Assembly: GCF_022695595.1 (NCBI RefSeq)
Contig: NZ_CP074380.1
Location: 2,163,501 to 2,227,500 of the forward strand
Direction of reading: 5' to 3'
Length of the DNA stretch: 64,000 nucleotides
Origin: Streptomyces sp. MST-110588
GTDB lineage: Bacteria > Actinomycetota > Actinomycetes > Streptomycetales > Streptomycetaceae
This document shows positions 18,798-28,569 of this stretch, piece after piece; the stretch's first letter is position 1; every line of letters begins with the position of its first letter. A program made the position numbers and the translations under genes. The notes under the pieces are model-generated. The model was not told the DNA's origin. It was given only the letters and a program-made list of their open reading frames with translations, and searched no databases.

Positions 18798-18929
18798 ATG
18801 GCCGAGACCGCCGTCCGCAGAATCCGTCACTCCGCCCGCACGAGCAGCGAGGCCGACCGTAAGAACGCCGCCGCGGCGCTCCAGCGGGCGCTGGACCGCC
18901 GCGACAACGGCGGGGCCACCGGCCACTGA
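18798..18929 (+). CDS. Small conserved Streptomyces protein, 43 aa
   Basis: A 43-residue basic protein, MAETAVRRIRHSARTSSEAD and on to DRRDNGGATGH. GGAG lies seven bases before the ATG. The pattern of an Arg-rich helix followed by AAAALQRALDRRD is one I recall as conserved in many Streptomyces genomes next to proline-catabolism genes. There is no known function. It stands alone between the phosphatase and the terminator at 19002-19038. Confidence 0.75.
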   Translation: MAETAVRRIRHSARTSSEADRKNAAAALQRALDRRDNGGATGH

Positions 18930-19001
18930 GCGAGACCGGCCGACGCACCGCGACCGCGCCCGGCCGGCGCACCGCACGGCGCGGCGTCCCCGCACGACGC
19001 G

Positions 19002-19038
19002 ACGGCCCGGCGCCTCCCCGAAAGGAGTGCCGGGCCGT
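19002..19038. terminator. Hairpin terminator between the 43-aa gene and pruA
   Basis: A 10-bp GC stem (ACGGCCCGGC and its complement) with an inner CTCC/GGAG pairing. It lies between convergent genes and can serve both. Confidence 0.8.
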
Positions 19039-19056
19039 CGAGCGGGCTTAAGGGCC

Positions 19057-20688
<1,632 letters not shown>

Positions 20689-20786
20689 GGTGGCCGTGTC
20701 TCCTTCGATCTCGGTTCGTACGGGGGAACCCCGCGGGGGGAACCGGCGCCGCGGGGGCGACGGCGCGGGCCGTCCGCGGGGACGGT

Positions 20787-20818
20787 GCCACCGGCTCCGG
20801 GGGAGCGGATCCGGTGGC
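20787..20818 (-). terminator. Intercistronic hairpin between putA and pruA
   Basis: GCCACCGG and CCGGTGGC are perfect 8-bp arms, with CTCC/GGAG able to pair inside. It may lower read-through or stabilise the upstream message rather than end it, since the two genes act in one pathway. Confidence 0.4.
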
Positions 20819-20827
20819 GGGGGCGGG

Positions 20828-21754
20828 TCAGCCGCGGGTGGCCAGCGAACGCAGGAAGAAGGCCAGGTTCGCCGGGCGCTCGGCCAGGCGCCGCATGAAG
20901 TATCCGTACCAGTCCGTACCGTACGGAATGTAGACACGCATGCGGTGACCCTCGGAGACCAGCCGCTCCTGCTCGGCCTCGCGGATGCCGTAGAGCATCT
21001 GGAACTCGTACTCGTCCAGCTTGCGCCCGTGGCGGTGGGCGAGGTCCTGGGCTATCGCGACCATCCGCGGGTCGTGCGAGCCGATCATGGGGTAGCCCTG
21101 ACCGGCCATGAGGATCTTCAGGCAGCGGACGTACGCCTTGTCGACCTCACGCTTGTCCTGGAAGGCGACGGTCGCCGGCTCCTTGTACGCGCCCTTGACC
21201 AGGCGCACCCGGGAGCCTTCCCCGGCGAGCGCGTGGCAGTCCTCCTCGGTGCGGAAAAGGTAGGACTGGACCACGGCGCCGGTCTGCGGGAAGCGCTCAC
21301 GCAGCTCGGCCAGGATCGCCAGCGTGGAGTCGACCGTGGTGTGGTCCTCCATGTCCAGCGTGACGGTCGTGCCCGCCTCGGCGGCGGCCTCCACGACCGG
21401 GGTGACGTTCTTCAGCGCCAGCTCGTGACCGCCGGTGAGCGCCTGCCCGAAGGCGGAGAGCTTGACAGACATCTCGGCGCGCACGCCCAGGTCCTCGGCC
21501 TTGAGGGTCTCGGCGAGCTGGAGGTAGGCGTCGCGGTTGCGCAGCGCCTCGGCCGGGTCGGTGATGTCCTCGCCGAGGTGGTCGAGGGTGACCTCCATGC
21601 CGCGCGCGGCCAGGGACCGGACGGCCGCCATGGACTCGTCGAGCTGCTCGCCGGCGACGAAACGGTCCACCACGGGCCGGGTGACGGGGGCTGCTGCGAC
21701 GATACGGCGGATGCTGTCGCTGCGGGACGCGGCGAGGAGCACGGGACCCAGCAT
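20828..21754 (-). CDS. putA: Proline dehydrogenase (monofunctional)
   Basis: A 308-residue FAD enzyme oxidising proline to P5C. The barrel holds LDMEDHTTVDSTLAILAELR, VQSYLFRTEEDC, VRLVKGAYKEPATVAFQDK, MIGSHDPRMVAIAQ, FQMLYGIREAEQERL and the substrate arginines in RMRVYIPYGTDWYGYFMRRL, all typical of PRODH. It is the short single-function form, paired with a separate pruA. The ATG at 21754 follows GGAGGTG. It is divergent from a PucR-type regulator that is probably its activator. Confidence 0.94.
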   Translation of the reverse strand: MLGPVLLAASRSDSIRRIVAAAPVTRPVVDRFVAGEQLDESMAAVRSLAARGMEVTLDHLGEDITDPAEALRNRDAYLQLAETLKAEDLGVRAEMSVKLSAFGQALTGGHELALKNVTPVVEAAAEAGTTVTLDMEDHTTVDSTLAILAELRERFPQTGAVVQSYLFRTEEDCHALAGEGSRVRLVKGAYKEPATVAFQDKREVDKAYVRCLKILMAGQGYPMIGSHDPRMVAIAQDLAHRHGRKLDEYEFQMLYGIREAEQERLVSEGHRMRVYIPYGTDWYGYFMRRLAERPANLAFFLRSLATRG

Positions 21755-21963
21755 GGGGCACCTCCACGATTCAAGATGACAGATGCCGGGCGTGCGCCGG
21801 GCAGGCGGGCGCGACGGCAAGATGAGCCACCTGAAACTTAAGGATCTCGCCATCCTGCGGCCATCGACACCTGTCACGCCTTCGTGGCCGGGATCTCAGA
21901 CAGATGTATGACAATGGCGGGGGGACCACCGAAACACGAGCGGCCGGAGAGGAACGAGGGCGG

Positions 21964-23295
21964 ATGCGAGGCGATTACCAACAGCTCGTGGACGAGATCT
22001 CCACGGCGCTCGGCGCGCCCGCGACCCTTGAGGACCGCGACTTCGGCCTGATCGCCTTCGGTGCGCACGAGGGCGAGGACGAGTCCGTGATGGACCCCGT
22101 ACGGACCCGGTCGATCCTCCAGCGGCGCTCGACGGCGGCGGTACGGGCCTGGTTCGAGGGGTTCGGCATCGCCCGCGCCACCTCGGCGCTGCGCATCCCG
22201 CCCGACCCGGCGGCCGGTGTCTTCAAGGGCCGGATCTGTCTGCCCGTACGCCACCGCGGCTATGTGCTCGGCTACGTCTGGCTGCTGGACGACGGGCACC
22301 TGACCGACCTGGAGCTGGGCGGCTCCTCGGCCCCGCCCGACCCGCGCATCGAACAGGCCATGGAGACCGCCGCCCGGATCGGCGCCCTGCTGGCGGCCGA
22401 GGCGCGGGCCGGGGCCGAACTCGGCGACCTGCTCCGGGAGCTGCTGACCGCCCGGCCTGCCGGACGGCCGGCCGCCGCGGGCGCACTGCGCGAGGCGCTG
22501 CGGGCCGGTACCGACATCCCTCTGACGATCGTCGCGGTGACGCCATGGGACGCCACGGACGCGGGGAGCGCGCCCCTGCCCACCGTCCCGGGCCTGCTCG
22601 CCGCGTGCACCCTGCCCGTCGGGAGCGGCGGGGACACGGACGGTACGGGGGCGGACGCCGGTGCAGCCGCCTCCGTGCGAACCCGCTCCGGCAGCCCGGC
22701 CCAGGCGCTCGCCGCGCTGGTACGGCTGCGCTCCCCCGGCTCCCTCGGCCCGGCCCGTACGGTCGCCGAGCACCTGCTGCGCTCCCCGCGCGCGGGCGCC
22801 GCCGCCCCGGCCGGCGCGCGGTCCGCCACCGGCCCCGTCCCGTCCCCCGCAGCGGTCCGGCCCCCGAACGGCGGCGCCCGCCCGCTGCCCGTTGCCGCCG
22901 GCCTCGCCGTGCCCGTACGCGAACCGGCCGCCCTCCCGGCGAGCTGGCGGGAGGCCCTGGCCGCGGCCCGGGCGGCACGGGCCGACCCCAGGCTTGGCCC
23001 GGTCGCGGAGTGGGACGCCATCGGCTCGTACCGGATGCTGACCGGCCTCCCGGCGGCCGGACCGGACGAGGTGGTACGCCCCCTGCTGGCCCCCGCCCAC
23101 ACCGAACTGGCCCGTACGGCCGAGGTGTTCCTTGACTGCGCGGGCCAGGCCGGACGCACCGCCCAGATCCTGGGCGTCCACCGCCAGACCCTCTACTACC
23201 GCCTGGCACGGGTGGAGAAGCTCACCGGCCTGGACCTGGACGACGGCGAGGACCGGCTGCTGCTGCACATGTCGTTGAAGACGGCGCGGCTTTGA
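21964..23295 (+). CDS. PucR-family helix-turn-helix regulator of proline catabolism
   Basis: A 443-residue regulator. The N-terminal half ([20 protein letters not shown] to about residue 180) is a sensory domain. A low-complexity Ala/Pro/Arg linker follows, and the C-terminus has the PucR helix-turn-helix ([20 protein letters not shown], then [20 protein letters not shown]). The start at 21964 is chosen because GGATGCGAGG-type purine-rich sequence precedes it and the conserved [13 protein letters not shown] begins there; an upstream ATG at 21904 is also in frame. It is divergent from the proline dehydrogenase-pruA operon and probably activates it in response to proline. Its last six codons lie in a 17-bp tandem repeat array. 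Confidence 0.85.
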   Translation: MRGDYQQLVDEISTALGAPATLEDRDFGLIAFGAHEGEDESVMDPVRTRSILQRRSTAAVRAWFEGFGIARATSALRIPPDPAAGVFKGRICLPVRHRGYVLGYVWLLDDGHLTDLELGGSSAPPDPRIEQAMETAARIGALLAAEARAGAELGDLLRELLTARPAGRPAAAGALREALRAGTDIPLTIVAVTPWDATDAGSAPLPTVPGLLAACTLPVGSGGDTDGTGADAGAAASVRTRSGSPAQALAALVRLRSPGSLGPARTVAEHLLRSPRAGAAAPAGARSATGPVPSPAAVRPPNGGARPLPVAAGLAVPVREPAALPASWREALAAARAARADPRLGPVAEWDAIGSYRMLTGLPAAGPDEVVRPLLAPAHTELARTAEVFLDCAGQAGRTAQILGVHRQTLYYRLARVEKLTGLDLDDGEDRLLLHMSLKTARL

Positions 23296-23342
23296 AGCCG
23301 GCGCTGCATTGAAGACGGTGCTGCATTGAAGCCGGCGCGGCG
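23275..23342. repeat. 17-bp tandem repeats at the 3' end of the PucR-type gene
   Basis: Four adjacent copies of a 17-base unit with consensus TTGAAGMCGGCGCKGCA. The first copy encodes the last residues of the regulator and the stop codon lies at the start of the second. Copy number change here would alter only the C-terminal residues or the spacer. Confidence 0.85.
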
Positions 23343-23357
23343 TGGTTGGCTGGTGGC

Positions 23358-23972
23358 ATGGAAGCAATCCTGGTCAGCGCGTGTCTGCGCGGGGTGCCGT
23401 GCCGGTTCGACGGGCAGCACAAGGCGTCTTCCGAGATCGCGGAGGCAGTGACGGGCCGCGATGTCGTCTCTTTCTGCCCGGAGGTGGCGGGCGGGCTCAC
23501 GACACCGCGGCGGCCCGCGGAGATCGTGGGCGGCGACGGGCACGACGTGCTCGACGGGACCGCACGGGTCGTCGAGGACACCGGACGTGAGGTGACGGCG
23601 GAGTTCGTGGACGGAGCACGGCGTGCCCTAGGGCGCTTCTGATGGATCTCCGCGGCCTCGCGACGCCCGGCACGCACCCTCGCCGCACGGCGCAAAGGGA
23701 CAGGTGGCTCCGCCACATGACCCTTCACACCGCACGCCGAGCGCACGCACCGAACACCGCTCCGTCTTCCACGGAGATCCATCAGAAACGCCCTAGCGGC
23801 GGCGCGGCAAGCAGGCTGCACGGAGGCCCTGTTGATGCCGCGCAGTCCGTCGTGCGGACGGGGTGTGGTCTACGACGGGTCGTTCGCCGGGGAACTGGTG
23901 CCAGGAGACGGGGTGACGGCGGCGCTGCTTGAGCGGAACGGGATCACCGTGCGGCCCGCCCCCGGAGTGTGA
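23358..23972 (+). pseudogene. DUF523 protein gene interrupted by a 163-bp TIR element
   Basis: Before the insert the frame encodes a DUF523 N-terminus: MEAILVSACLRGVPCRFDG, SFCPEVAGGLTTPRRPAEI and VTAEFVDGARRAL. The insert then supplies GGG CGC TTC TGA, ending the protein after GRF. After the insert the same frame resumes with LAAARQAGCTEALLMPRSPS, CGRGVVYDGSFAGELVPGDG and VTAALLERNGITVRPAPGV to a stop at 23972. Removing the element with one TA copy joins the halves as ARRALAAARQ without a gap, so the reading frame before insertion can be rebuilt exactly. Conserved Cys residues of the family are all present. The gene is therefore recently inactivated. The biochemical role of DUF523 is not known to me. 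Confidence 0.9.
23631..23793. mobile_element. MITE-like element with terminal inverted repeats, inserted at TA
   Basis: A 163-bp element whose ends are inverted copies: GGGCGCTTCTGATGGATCTC at the left and, read from the right, GGGCGTTTCTGATGGATCTC. The match covers 25 bases with two mismatches. It is flanked by TA on both sides (within CTAG on both outer junctions), the duplication pattern of IS630/mariner or IS427-group IS5 elements. It carries no transposase. It disrupts the DUF523 gene. The parent element is not in this window. Confidence 0.88.
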
Positions 23973-23992
23973 AGCGACCCCGGCCGGCCGCC

Positions 23993-24559
23993 TCAGCCTG
24001 CCACCGGCGTGCTGACGGCGGTCTTCCTGCGGGCGCGGTACGCGGCGGCCTTGATCTTGTTGCCGCAGGACTCCATGCCGCACCACTGGCGCCGTCCGCC
24101 GCGTGAGCGGTCGATGTAGACGCGGGTGCACTCGGGGTTGCCGCACTCCTTGAGCAGGGGCACGTCCGGGCCGCCGAGCAGTTCCACGGCGCGCCGGGCG
24201 ACGGCGGACAGCGCCTCGCGCTGCGTCGCCGCCGTCCAGCGGCCCAAGTGGGTCAGCCGCGGCGCCGCGGGCGCCGGGCCGGCCGCGTCGTTGAGCACGG
24301 CCAGCGCCGTTTCGTCGAAGTCCACGCCGAGGCGGCGGGCCGTGATCAGCTCGTAGACGGCCTCGCGTACGGTTCTCGCCCGCTCCACGTCGGCCTGCCG
24401 GGCGGGCGAGACGGAGTCGACGAGGCCGGACTCCACGTACCAGGCGTCCAGGCGGGCCGGTGTCGCGAACATCTCGAACCGCGTCGTACGGCGTGCCCGG
24501 AGCGTGGCCGCGAAGTCCAGGGCCGGATCGCCGCACACGAAGACATGATCCAGGTTCAC
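23993..24559 (-). CDS. ABATE/CGNR zinc-finger domain protein
   Basis: A 188-residue protein. The N-terminal domain (GDPALDFAATLRARRTTRFE) is the ABATE type, followed by a helical middle with a TVREAVYELITARR segment. The C-terminus is a CGNR zinc finger: LKECGNPECTRVYIDRSRGG, then RRQWCGMESCGNKIKAAAYR. The four cysteines are present and the last motif is CGNK instead of CGNR. Such proteins are presumed stress-linked transcriptional regulators. Its neighbour on the same strand is the ABC-F gene, with 82 bases between, so the two could be co-transcribed. Confidence 0.85.
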   Translation of the reverse strand: MNLDHVFVCGDPALDFAATLRARRTTRFEMFATPARLDAWYVESGLVDSVSPARQADVERARTVREAVYELITARRLGVDFDETALAVLNDAAGPAPAAPRLTHLGRWTAATQREALSAVARRAVELLGGPDVPLLKECGNPECTRVYIDRSRGGRRQWCGMESCGNKIKAAAYRARRKTAVSTPVAG

Positions 24560-24640
24560 CTCACCATCCTGGCGGGTGTCCAGGGCGCTCGCAAGGATCG
24601 CCGGTCCGCACCGTGGGCCGTCCCCCGCCGGCGCGGCGGC

Positions 24641-26275
24641 TCAGGCGTGCGGTGCCCCCGTCTCGGTCAGCTCGCCCCCGGCGACCCGCAGCCACCGGCC
24701 GACGCCGATCCGTTCCAGGAAGCGCTCGTCGTGGCTGACCACCACGAACGCGCCGCGATAGCACGCCAGGGCGCTCTCCAACTGGCCCACGCCGACCAGG
24801 TCGAGGTTGTTCGTCGGCTCGTCCAGCAGCAGCAGTTGCGGGGCCGGCTCGGCACACAGGACGCAGGCGAGCGTGGCGCGCAGGCGTTCGCCGCCGGAGA
24901 GCACACGTACGGGCAGGTGTGCCCCGGGGCCGCGGAACAGGAAGCGCGCGAGCAGGTTCATCCGCTCCGCCTCCGGCCGGTGCGGGGCGGACACCGCGAA
25001 GTTCTCCGCCACGGTGCGGCCGGGGTCCAGCAGGTCCAGGCGCTGCGTCAGGGAGGCGATCCGCCCGTCGGCACGCTTGACGATCCCGCTGTCCGGGGCG
25101 AGGTCACCGGCGATCAGCCGCAGCAGAGTGGTCTTGCCCGCGCCGTTGGGCCCGGTGAGCGCGATGCGTTCGGGCCCGCGGATCGTCAGGTCGACGCCGT
25201 CCCCCGCGAACAGGTCGCGCTCGCCGTGGCGGACCTGCATCCGCTCGCCGAGGACGAGGGTCCGTCCGGCGGGAACGTCGGTGCCGGGCAGTTCCAGGAC
25301 GAGCCGCTGCTCGTCGCGCAGGGCGCGGCCCGCTTCGTCGAGCCGGGCCTGTGCCTCCTGGACGCGGGTGGCGTGCGTCTGGCCCGCCCGGCCGGCGGAT
25401 TCCTGGGCGCCGCGCTTCATGTTCCCGGCGAAGATGCGCGGCAGACCGGCGTTCTTCAGGTTGCGGGCGGCGTTGCTCGCGCGGCGCTCGGCCCGTTCGC
25501 GGGCCTGCTGCATCTCGCGCTTCTCCCGCTTCAGCTCCTGTTCGGCGTTGCGTACGTTCTTCTCCGCGACGTCCTGCTCGGCCCGTACGGCCTGCTCGTA
25601 CAGGGTGAAGTTGCCTCCGTAAAGCCGCAGTTCGTCACGGCCGAGTTCGGCGATGCGGTCCATGCGGTCCAGCAGGGCCCGGTCGTGGCTGACCAGCAGC
25701 AAGGAGCCGCCGAAGTCCGAGAGCACGTCGTAGAGCTTGTGGCGGGCCTGGAGGTCGAGGTTGTTGGTCGGTTCGTCCAGCAGCAGCACGTCGGGGCGCT
25801 TGAGCAACTGTGCCGCCAGACCGAGGCTGACGATCTGGCCGCCGCTGAGTGTGGCCAGGGTCCGGTCGAGGGCGAGATGGGCCAGGCCGAGCCGGTCGAG
25901 TTGGGCGCGGGTGCGCTCTTCGATGTCCCAGTCGTCGCCGATGGTGGTGAAGTGCTCCTCCCGTACGTCACCGGACTCCACGGCGTCGATGGCGCGGATC
26001 ACCGCGTCGACGCCCAGCACCTCGGCCACCGTCGGCTCGCCGGTCAGGGGGAGGGTCTGCGGGAGGTAGCCGGTCGTGCCGTGCACGGTCAACGACCCTG
26101 CGGCGGGCCGCAGTTCACCGGCGATCAGCTTCAGCAGGGTGCTCTTGCCGGAGCCGTTGGGCGCCACCAGGCCCGTACGGCCGGTGCCGACGGTGAAGGA
26201 CAGGTCCGCGAAGACCGGGGTGTCGTCGGGCCAGGAGAAGGCCAACTGGGAGCAGATGACGGAAGCGTCGGACAT
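24641..26275 (-). CDS. ABC-F family ATPase (antibiotic-resistance / ribosome-protection type)
   Basis: A 544-residue protein with two ABC domains and no membrane segments. Walker A sites are APNGSGKST (about 39-47) and TGPNGAGKTT; signature motifs are TLSGGQIVSLGLAAQLL and VLSGGERLRATLACVL; both Walker B segments end in LLLLDEPTNNLDL. The linker between the domains is Arg/Lys/Glu-rich, the region that enters the ribosome in this family. ABC-F proteins displace antibiotics from, or rescue, stalled ribosomes. The exact class is not clear. The ATG at 26275 is close to a possible GAGG site. Its long leader has 14-bp tandem repeats and a candidate leader peptide, as expected of genes induced by ribosome-targeting drugs. 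Confidence 0.88.
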   Translation of the reverse strand: MSDASVICSQLAFSWPDDTPVFADLSFTVGTGRTGLVAPNGSGKSTLLKLIAGELRPAAGSLTVHGTTGYLPQTLPLTGEPTVAEVLGVDAVIRAIDAVESGDVREEHFTTIGDDWDIEERTRAQLDRLGLAHLALDRTLATLSGGQIVSLGLAAQLLKRPDVLLLDEPTNNLDLQARHKLYDVLSDFGGSLLLVSHDRALLDRMDRIAELGRDELRLYGGNFTLYEQAVRAEQDVAEKNVRNAEQELKREKREMQQARERAERRASNAARNLKNAGLPRIFAGNMKRGAQESAGRAGQTHATRVQEAQARLDEAGRALRDEQRLVLELPGTDVPAGRTLVLGERMQVRHGERDLFAGDGVDLTIRGPERIALTGPNGAGKTTLLRLIAGDLAPDSGIVKRADGRIASLTQRLDLLDPGRTVAENFAVSAPHRPEAERMNLLARFLFRGPGAHLPVRVLSGGERLRATLACVLCAEPAPQLLLLDEPTNNLDLVGVGQLESALACYRGAFVVVSHDERFLERIGVGRWLRVAGGELTETGAPHA

Positions 26276-26326
26276 GGGGAAACCTCGCGAGGAAAGAGGG
26301 CGGAGCGCTCCCCGGGGAAAACCGCT

Positions 26327-26396
26327 GCACGGAACTTGCTGAACGGAATGCGCCGAACGGAAACATCCGTACGGAGACCGCCGAGCGGAACCGGCG
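26327..26396. repeat. Five 14-bp tandem repeats in the ABC-F leader
   Basis: Five adjacent 14-base units each contain CGGA at the same position (GCACGGAACTTGCT, GAACGGAATGCGCC, GAACGGAAACATCC, GTACGGAGACCGCC, GAGCGGAACCGGCG). They lie 52-121 bases upstream of the ABC-F start. The period is not a multiple of three, so they are not a coding repeat. Confidence 0.75.
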
Positions 26397-26498
26397 CGCG
26401 AAGAGCGCTGCACCTCGGACAGGAAAAAGGGGACGGCGAGAGACCACGACGGCGGCACTGCCAGAGCGCACCTGCCGGTGGTCGATCAGATCCGGGTA

Positions 26499-26528
26499 TC
26501 ACCCGGAGATGTCGTCGTCACCCACCAT
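26499..26528 (-). CDS. Candidate leader peptide of the ABC-F gene
   Basis: A nine-codon frame MVGDDDISG with stop TGA begins at an ATG seven bases after GAGGAG, one of the best ribosome-binding sites in the window. A short hairpin (CCGGGT, loop GAT, ACCCGG) overlaps its end. It is 224 bases upstream of the ABC-F start. Drug-induced stalling on such peptides regulates many ABC-F genes; whether this one does is inference. Confidence 0.4.
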   Translation of the reverse strand: MVGDDDISG

Positions 26529-26639
26529 GCCCGGACTCCTCTACGAAAGATCACTGACGCGGACACCTTATCAGGCCCCACGCCGCCACCCGAAAGCCTT
26601 TTCCCCTCTTCCCTGCTTCCCCCTTCCTGTTCAAGCGCT

Positions 26640-26837
26640 TCAGAGCACCAGGTCCCACGCCAGGCAGGTAAGGACATGCCTGGCCTCGGGGTCGCCGGCG
26701 TCCCGTTCCGGGTCCCTCGGGGAGGCGGCCTTGACCTCGGTCATGTCCTCGTAGGCGATCCGCTCGGGCAGGGTGCCGAACCGCGCGTGACGCGCCGCCG
26801 AGTCACCGTCCCGTGTGCCGTGCTCCCTCATCGTCAT
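26640..26837 (-). CDS. Small conserved actinobacterial protein, 65 aa
   Basis: A 65-residue protein MTMREHGTRDGDSAARHARF, then GTLPERIAYEDMTEVKAAS, and ending ARHVLTCLAWDLVL. The core RFGTLPERIxxEDM is a pattern I recall from many small Streptomyces proteins, often present in several copies per genome. GGGAGCGG precedes the ATG. Its function is unknown. It lies between the ABC-F leader and the alpha/beta hydrolase. Confidence 0.7.
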   Translation of the reverse strand: MTMREHGTRDGDSAARHARFGTLPERIAYEDMTEVKAASPRDPERDAGDPEARHVLTCLAWDLVL

Positions 26838-26932
26838 TGCCGCTCCCTCGGTTGTGTCGTGCGCGGCTCCGCTCTCGTGCCGCGCCGGGCCTCTCGGTTG
26901 GATCACGCGCCCGCGGCGCGGTGGGTGGGCCG

Positions 26933-28006
26933 TCACAGGCGGTCGGCGTCGATGACGGCGCGGGCGAACGCCTCGGGTGCTTCCTGGGGCAGGTTGTGGC
27001 CGGTGTTCTTCAAGGTCCGGTGGTCGTACGGGCCCGTGAATCTGTCCCGGTACGCGCTGCCGTCGCCCGGAACCGTGAACGGGTCGCGCCCGGCATCCAG
27101 CGTGACCGTCGGCACGGTGATGACCGGCCGGGCGGCCAGCCGCTTCTCGTACGGCTCGTAGCGCCGCTCCCCCTCGGCGAGGCTCAGCCGCCAGCGGTAG
27201 TTGTGGATCACGATGGCGGCGTAGTCGGGGTTCTCGAAGGCGGCGGCCGTACGTTCGAAGGTCGCGTCGTCGAAGTCCCAGGTCGGGGACACGGTGTCCC
27301 AGACCACCCGGGCCAGGTCGTGCCGCTTGGCCTTGTCCTCCATGGCGATCCGGCCCCGCTCCGTGGCGAAGTAGTACTGGTACCACCAGGCGTGCTCGGC
27401 CGCCGGCGGCAGCGGCTGGAGATTCGCCCGGAGATCGGTGATGAGGTAACCGCCCACCGACACCAGGGCTTTACAGCGCTCGGGCCACAGCGCCGCGATG
27501 ATGCCGGCGGTCCGGGCTCCCCAGTCGAATCCGGCGAGCACCGCCTTTTCGAGCCCCAGCGCGTCCATCAGGGCGATGATGTCCAGGGCGACGGCCGACT
27601 GCTGACCGTTCCTGAAAGTCCGGGAGGAGACGAAGCGCGTCGTGCCGTGGCCGCGCAGATAGGGGACGATCACCCGGTGGCCCTCGGCCGCCAGCAGGGG
27701 CGCGACCTCGGCGAAGCTGTGGATGTCGTACGGCCAGCCGTGCAGGCAGACGACCGGCGGCCCGTGCGCCGGCCCCACCTCGGCGTAGCCGGTCTCCAGC
27801 AGACCGGCCCGCACCTTCTTCAGCGGGGGAAATGCGCTGCGCACACCGGGACCGGCCATGGAGACGGCAGTCGCGCCGGCCCGCCGCTCCGTCACGGCGC
27901 GGGCATGCGCCGGCCCCGCCGCCCCCGGCACCCCTGTCAGTGTTGCGGCGACCGCGCCGCCGGCCCCCAGGCCGAGCGCCTTGCCGAACGTACGCCTGTT
28001 GATCAT
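26933..28006 (-). CDS. Tat-exported alpha/beta hydrolase, epoxide-hydrolase/haloalkane-dehalogenase-like
   Basis: A 357-residue protein with a twin-arginine signal (INRRTFGKALGLGAGGAVAA). The hydrolase core has the oxyanion motif HGWPYD, the nucleophile elbow AGFDWGA with Asp in place of Ser, an acid in DAGRDPF and the catalytic His in GHNLPQE. Asp nucleophiles are the rule in epoxide hydrolases and dehalogenases, so ester hydrolysis of ordinary lipase type is unlikely. The cap segment has ANLQPLPPAAEHAWWYQYYF. The ATG at 28006 follows GGAGGA. The natural substrate is unknown. Confidence 0.85.
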   Translation of the reverse strand: MINRRTFGKALGLGAGGAVAATLTGVPGAAGPAHARAVTERRAGATAVSMAGPGVRSAFPPLKKVRAGLLETGYAEVGPAHGPPVVCLHGWPYDIHSFAEVAPLLAAEGHRVIVPYLRGHGTTRFVSSRTFRNGQQSAVALDIIALMDALGLEKAVLAGFDWGARTAGIIAALWPERCKALVSVGGYLITDLRANLQPLPPAAEHAWWYQYYFATERGRIAMEDKAKRHDLARVVWDTVSPTWDFDDATFERTAAAFENPDYAAIVIHNYRWRLSLAEGERRYEPYEKRLAARPVITVPTVTLDAGRDPFTVPGDGSAYRDRFTGPYDHRTLKNTGHNLPQEAPEAFARAVIDADRL

Positions 28007-28284
28007 GTGAAGTCCTCCGTGCGTCTCCAAGTGCCGGCCTGTGACCGATCCGCGCCTCGCAGGAGTTGCCACGCGCTCCGGGGCCCGATGACCGCCGGGG
28101 CGCGCCGAACGACTATGACACGGCATCCGTCACCGGTCAAACAGGTGACGGACGCCAACTCGGCGCGCAGCACGGGCGCTTGACCGACAGGTCCGTACAG
28201 AAAAGGCCCATACGGAAACGACGCAGCGGCGCCGCTCACGGGGAAGTCGGCGTCAGTGCGGTCAAGGGCGGTGTCAGGGGCGCA

Positions 28285-28563
28285 TCAGTGGTCGGTCGCA
28301 TCGGCCTGTTCGAGGAAGTCCCACCGCTCGCACAGCAGCTTCAGCGTCTCCTCGGCCACCTCGGCCATGAAGACCGGACACAGCACCCGGTCCAGGGGAG
28401 CGCCCCGCCCCGACGACTCGACGCTGCGTTCGTACAGGCGCCGCCCGCCGCGGCTGCTCAGGATGATGCCGAACTCGGCGGCATCCGGGGCGCTGCTCGG
28501 CAGCACCGGGTGCCAGTCATGGTCACAGGCGGCACCGGCGAAGTGCGGCGGCGCCTTGTCCAT
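28285..28563 (-). CDS. Hypothetical protein, 92 aa
   Basis: I do not recognise a family. The sequence MDKAPPHFAGAACDHDWHPV to LLCERWDFLEQADATDH is balanced, acidic at the end and has two helices predicted in MAEVAEETLKLLCERWDFLE. It starts seven bases after the stop of a still smaller frame (28570-28662), which could indicate coupling. No strong ribosome-binding site is visible. The composition is protein-like compared with shadow frames nearby. Confidence 0.5.
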   Translation of the reverse strand: MDKAPPHFAGAACDHDWHPVLPSSAPDAAEFGIILSSRGGRRLYERSVESSGRGAPLDRVLCPVFMAEVAEETLKLLCERWDFLEQADATDH

Positions 28564-28569
28564 CGCCGT

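Noticed and set aside
23631..23793. The TIR element as a complete insertion sequence.
   Set aside because: At 163 bp it cannot encode a transposase.
23642..23932. A 96-codon frame starting inside the TIR element.
   Set aside because: It is in a different frame from DUF523, has no domain and its composition is Arg/Thr/Gly-rich; the DUF523 remnant explains the region.
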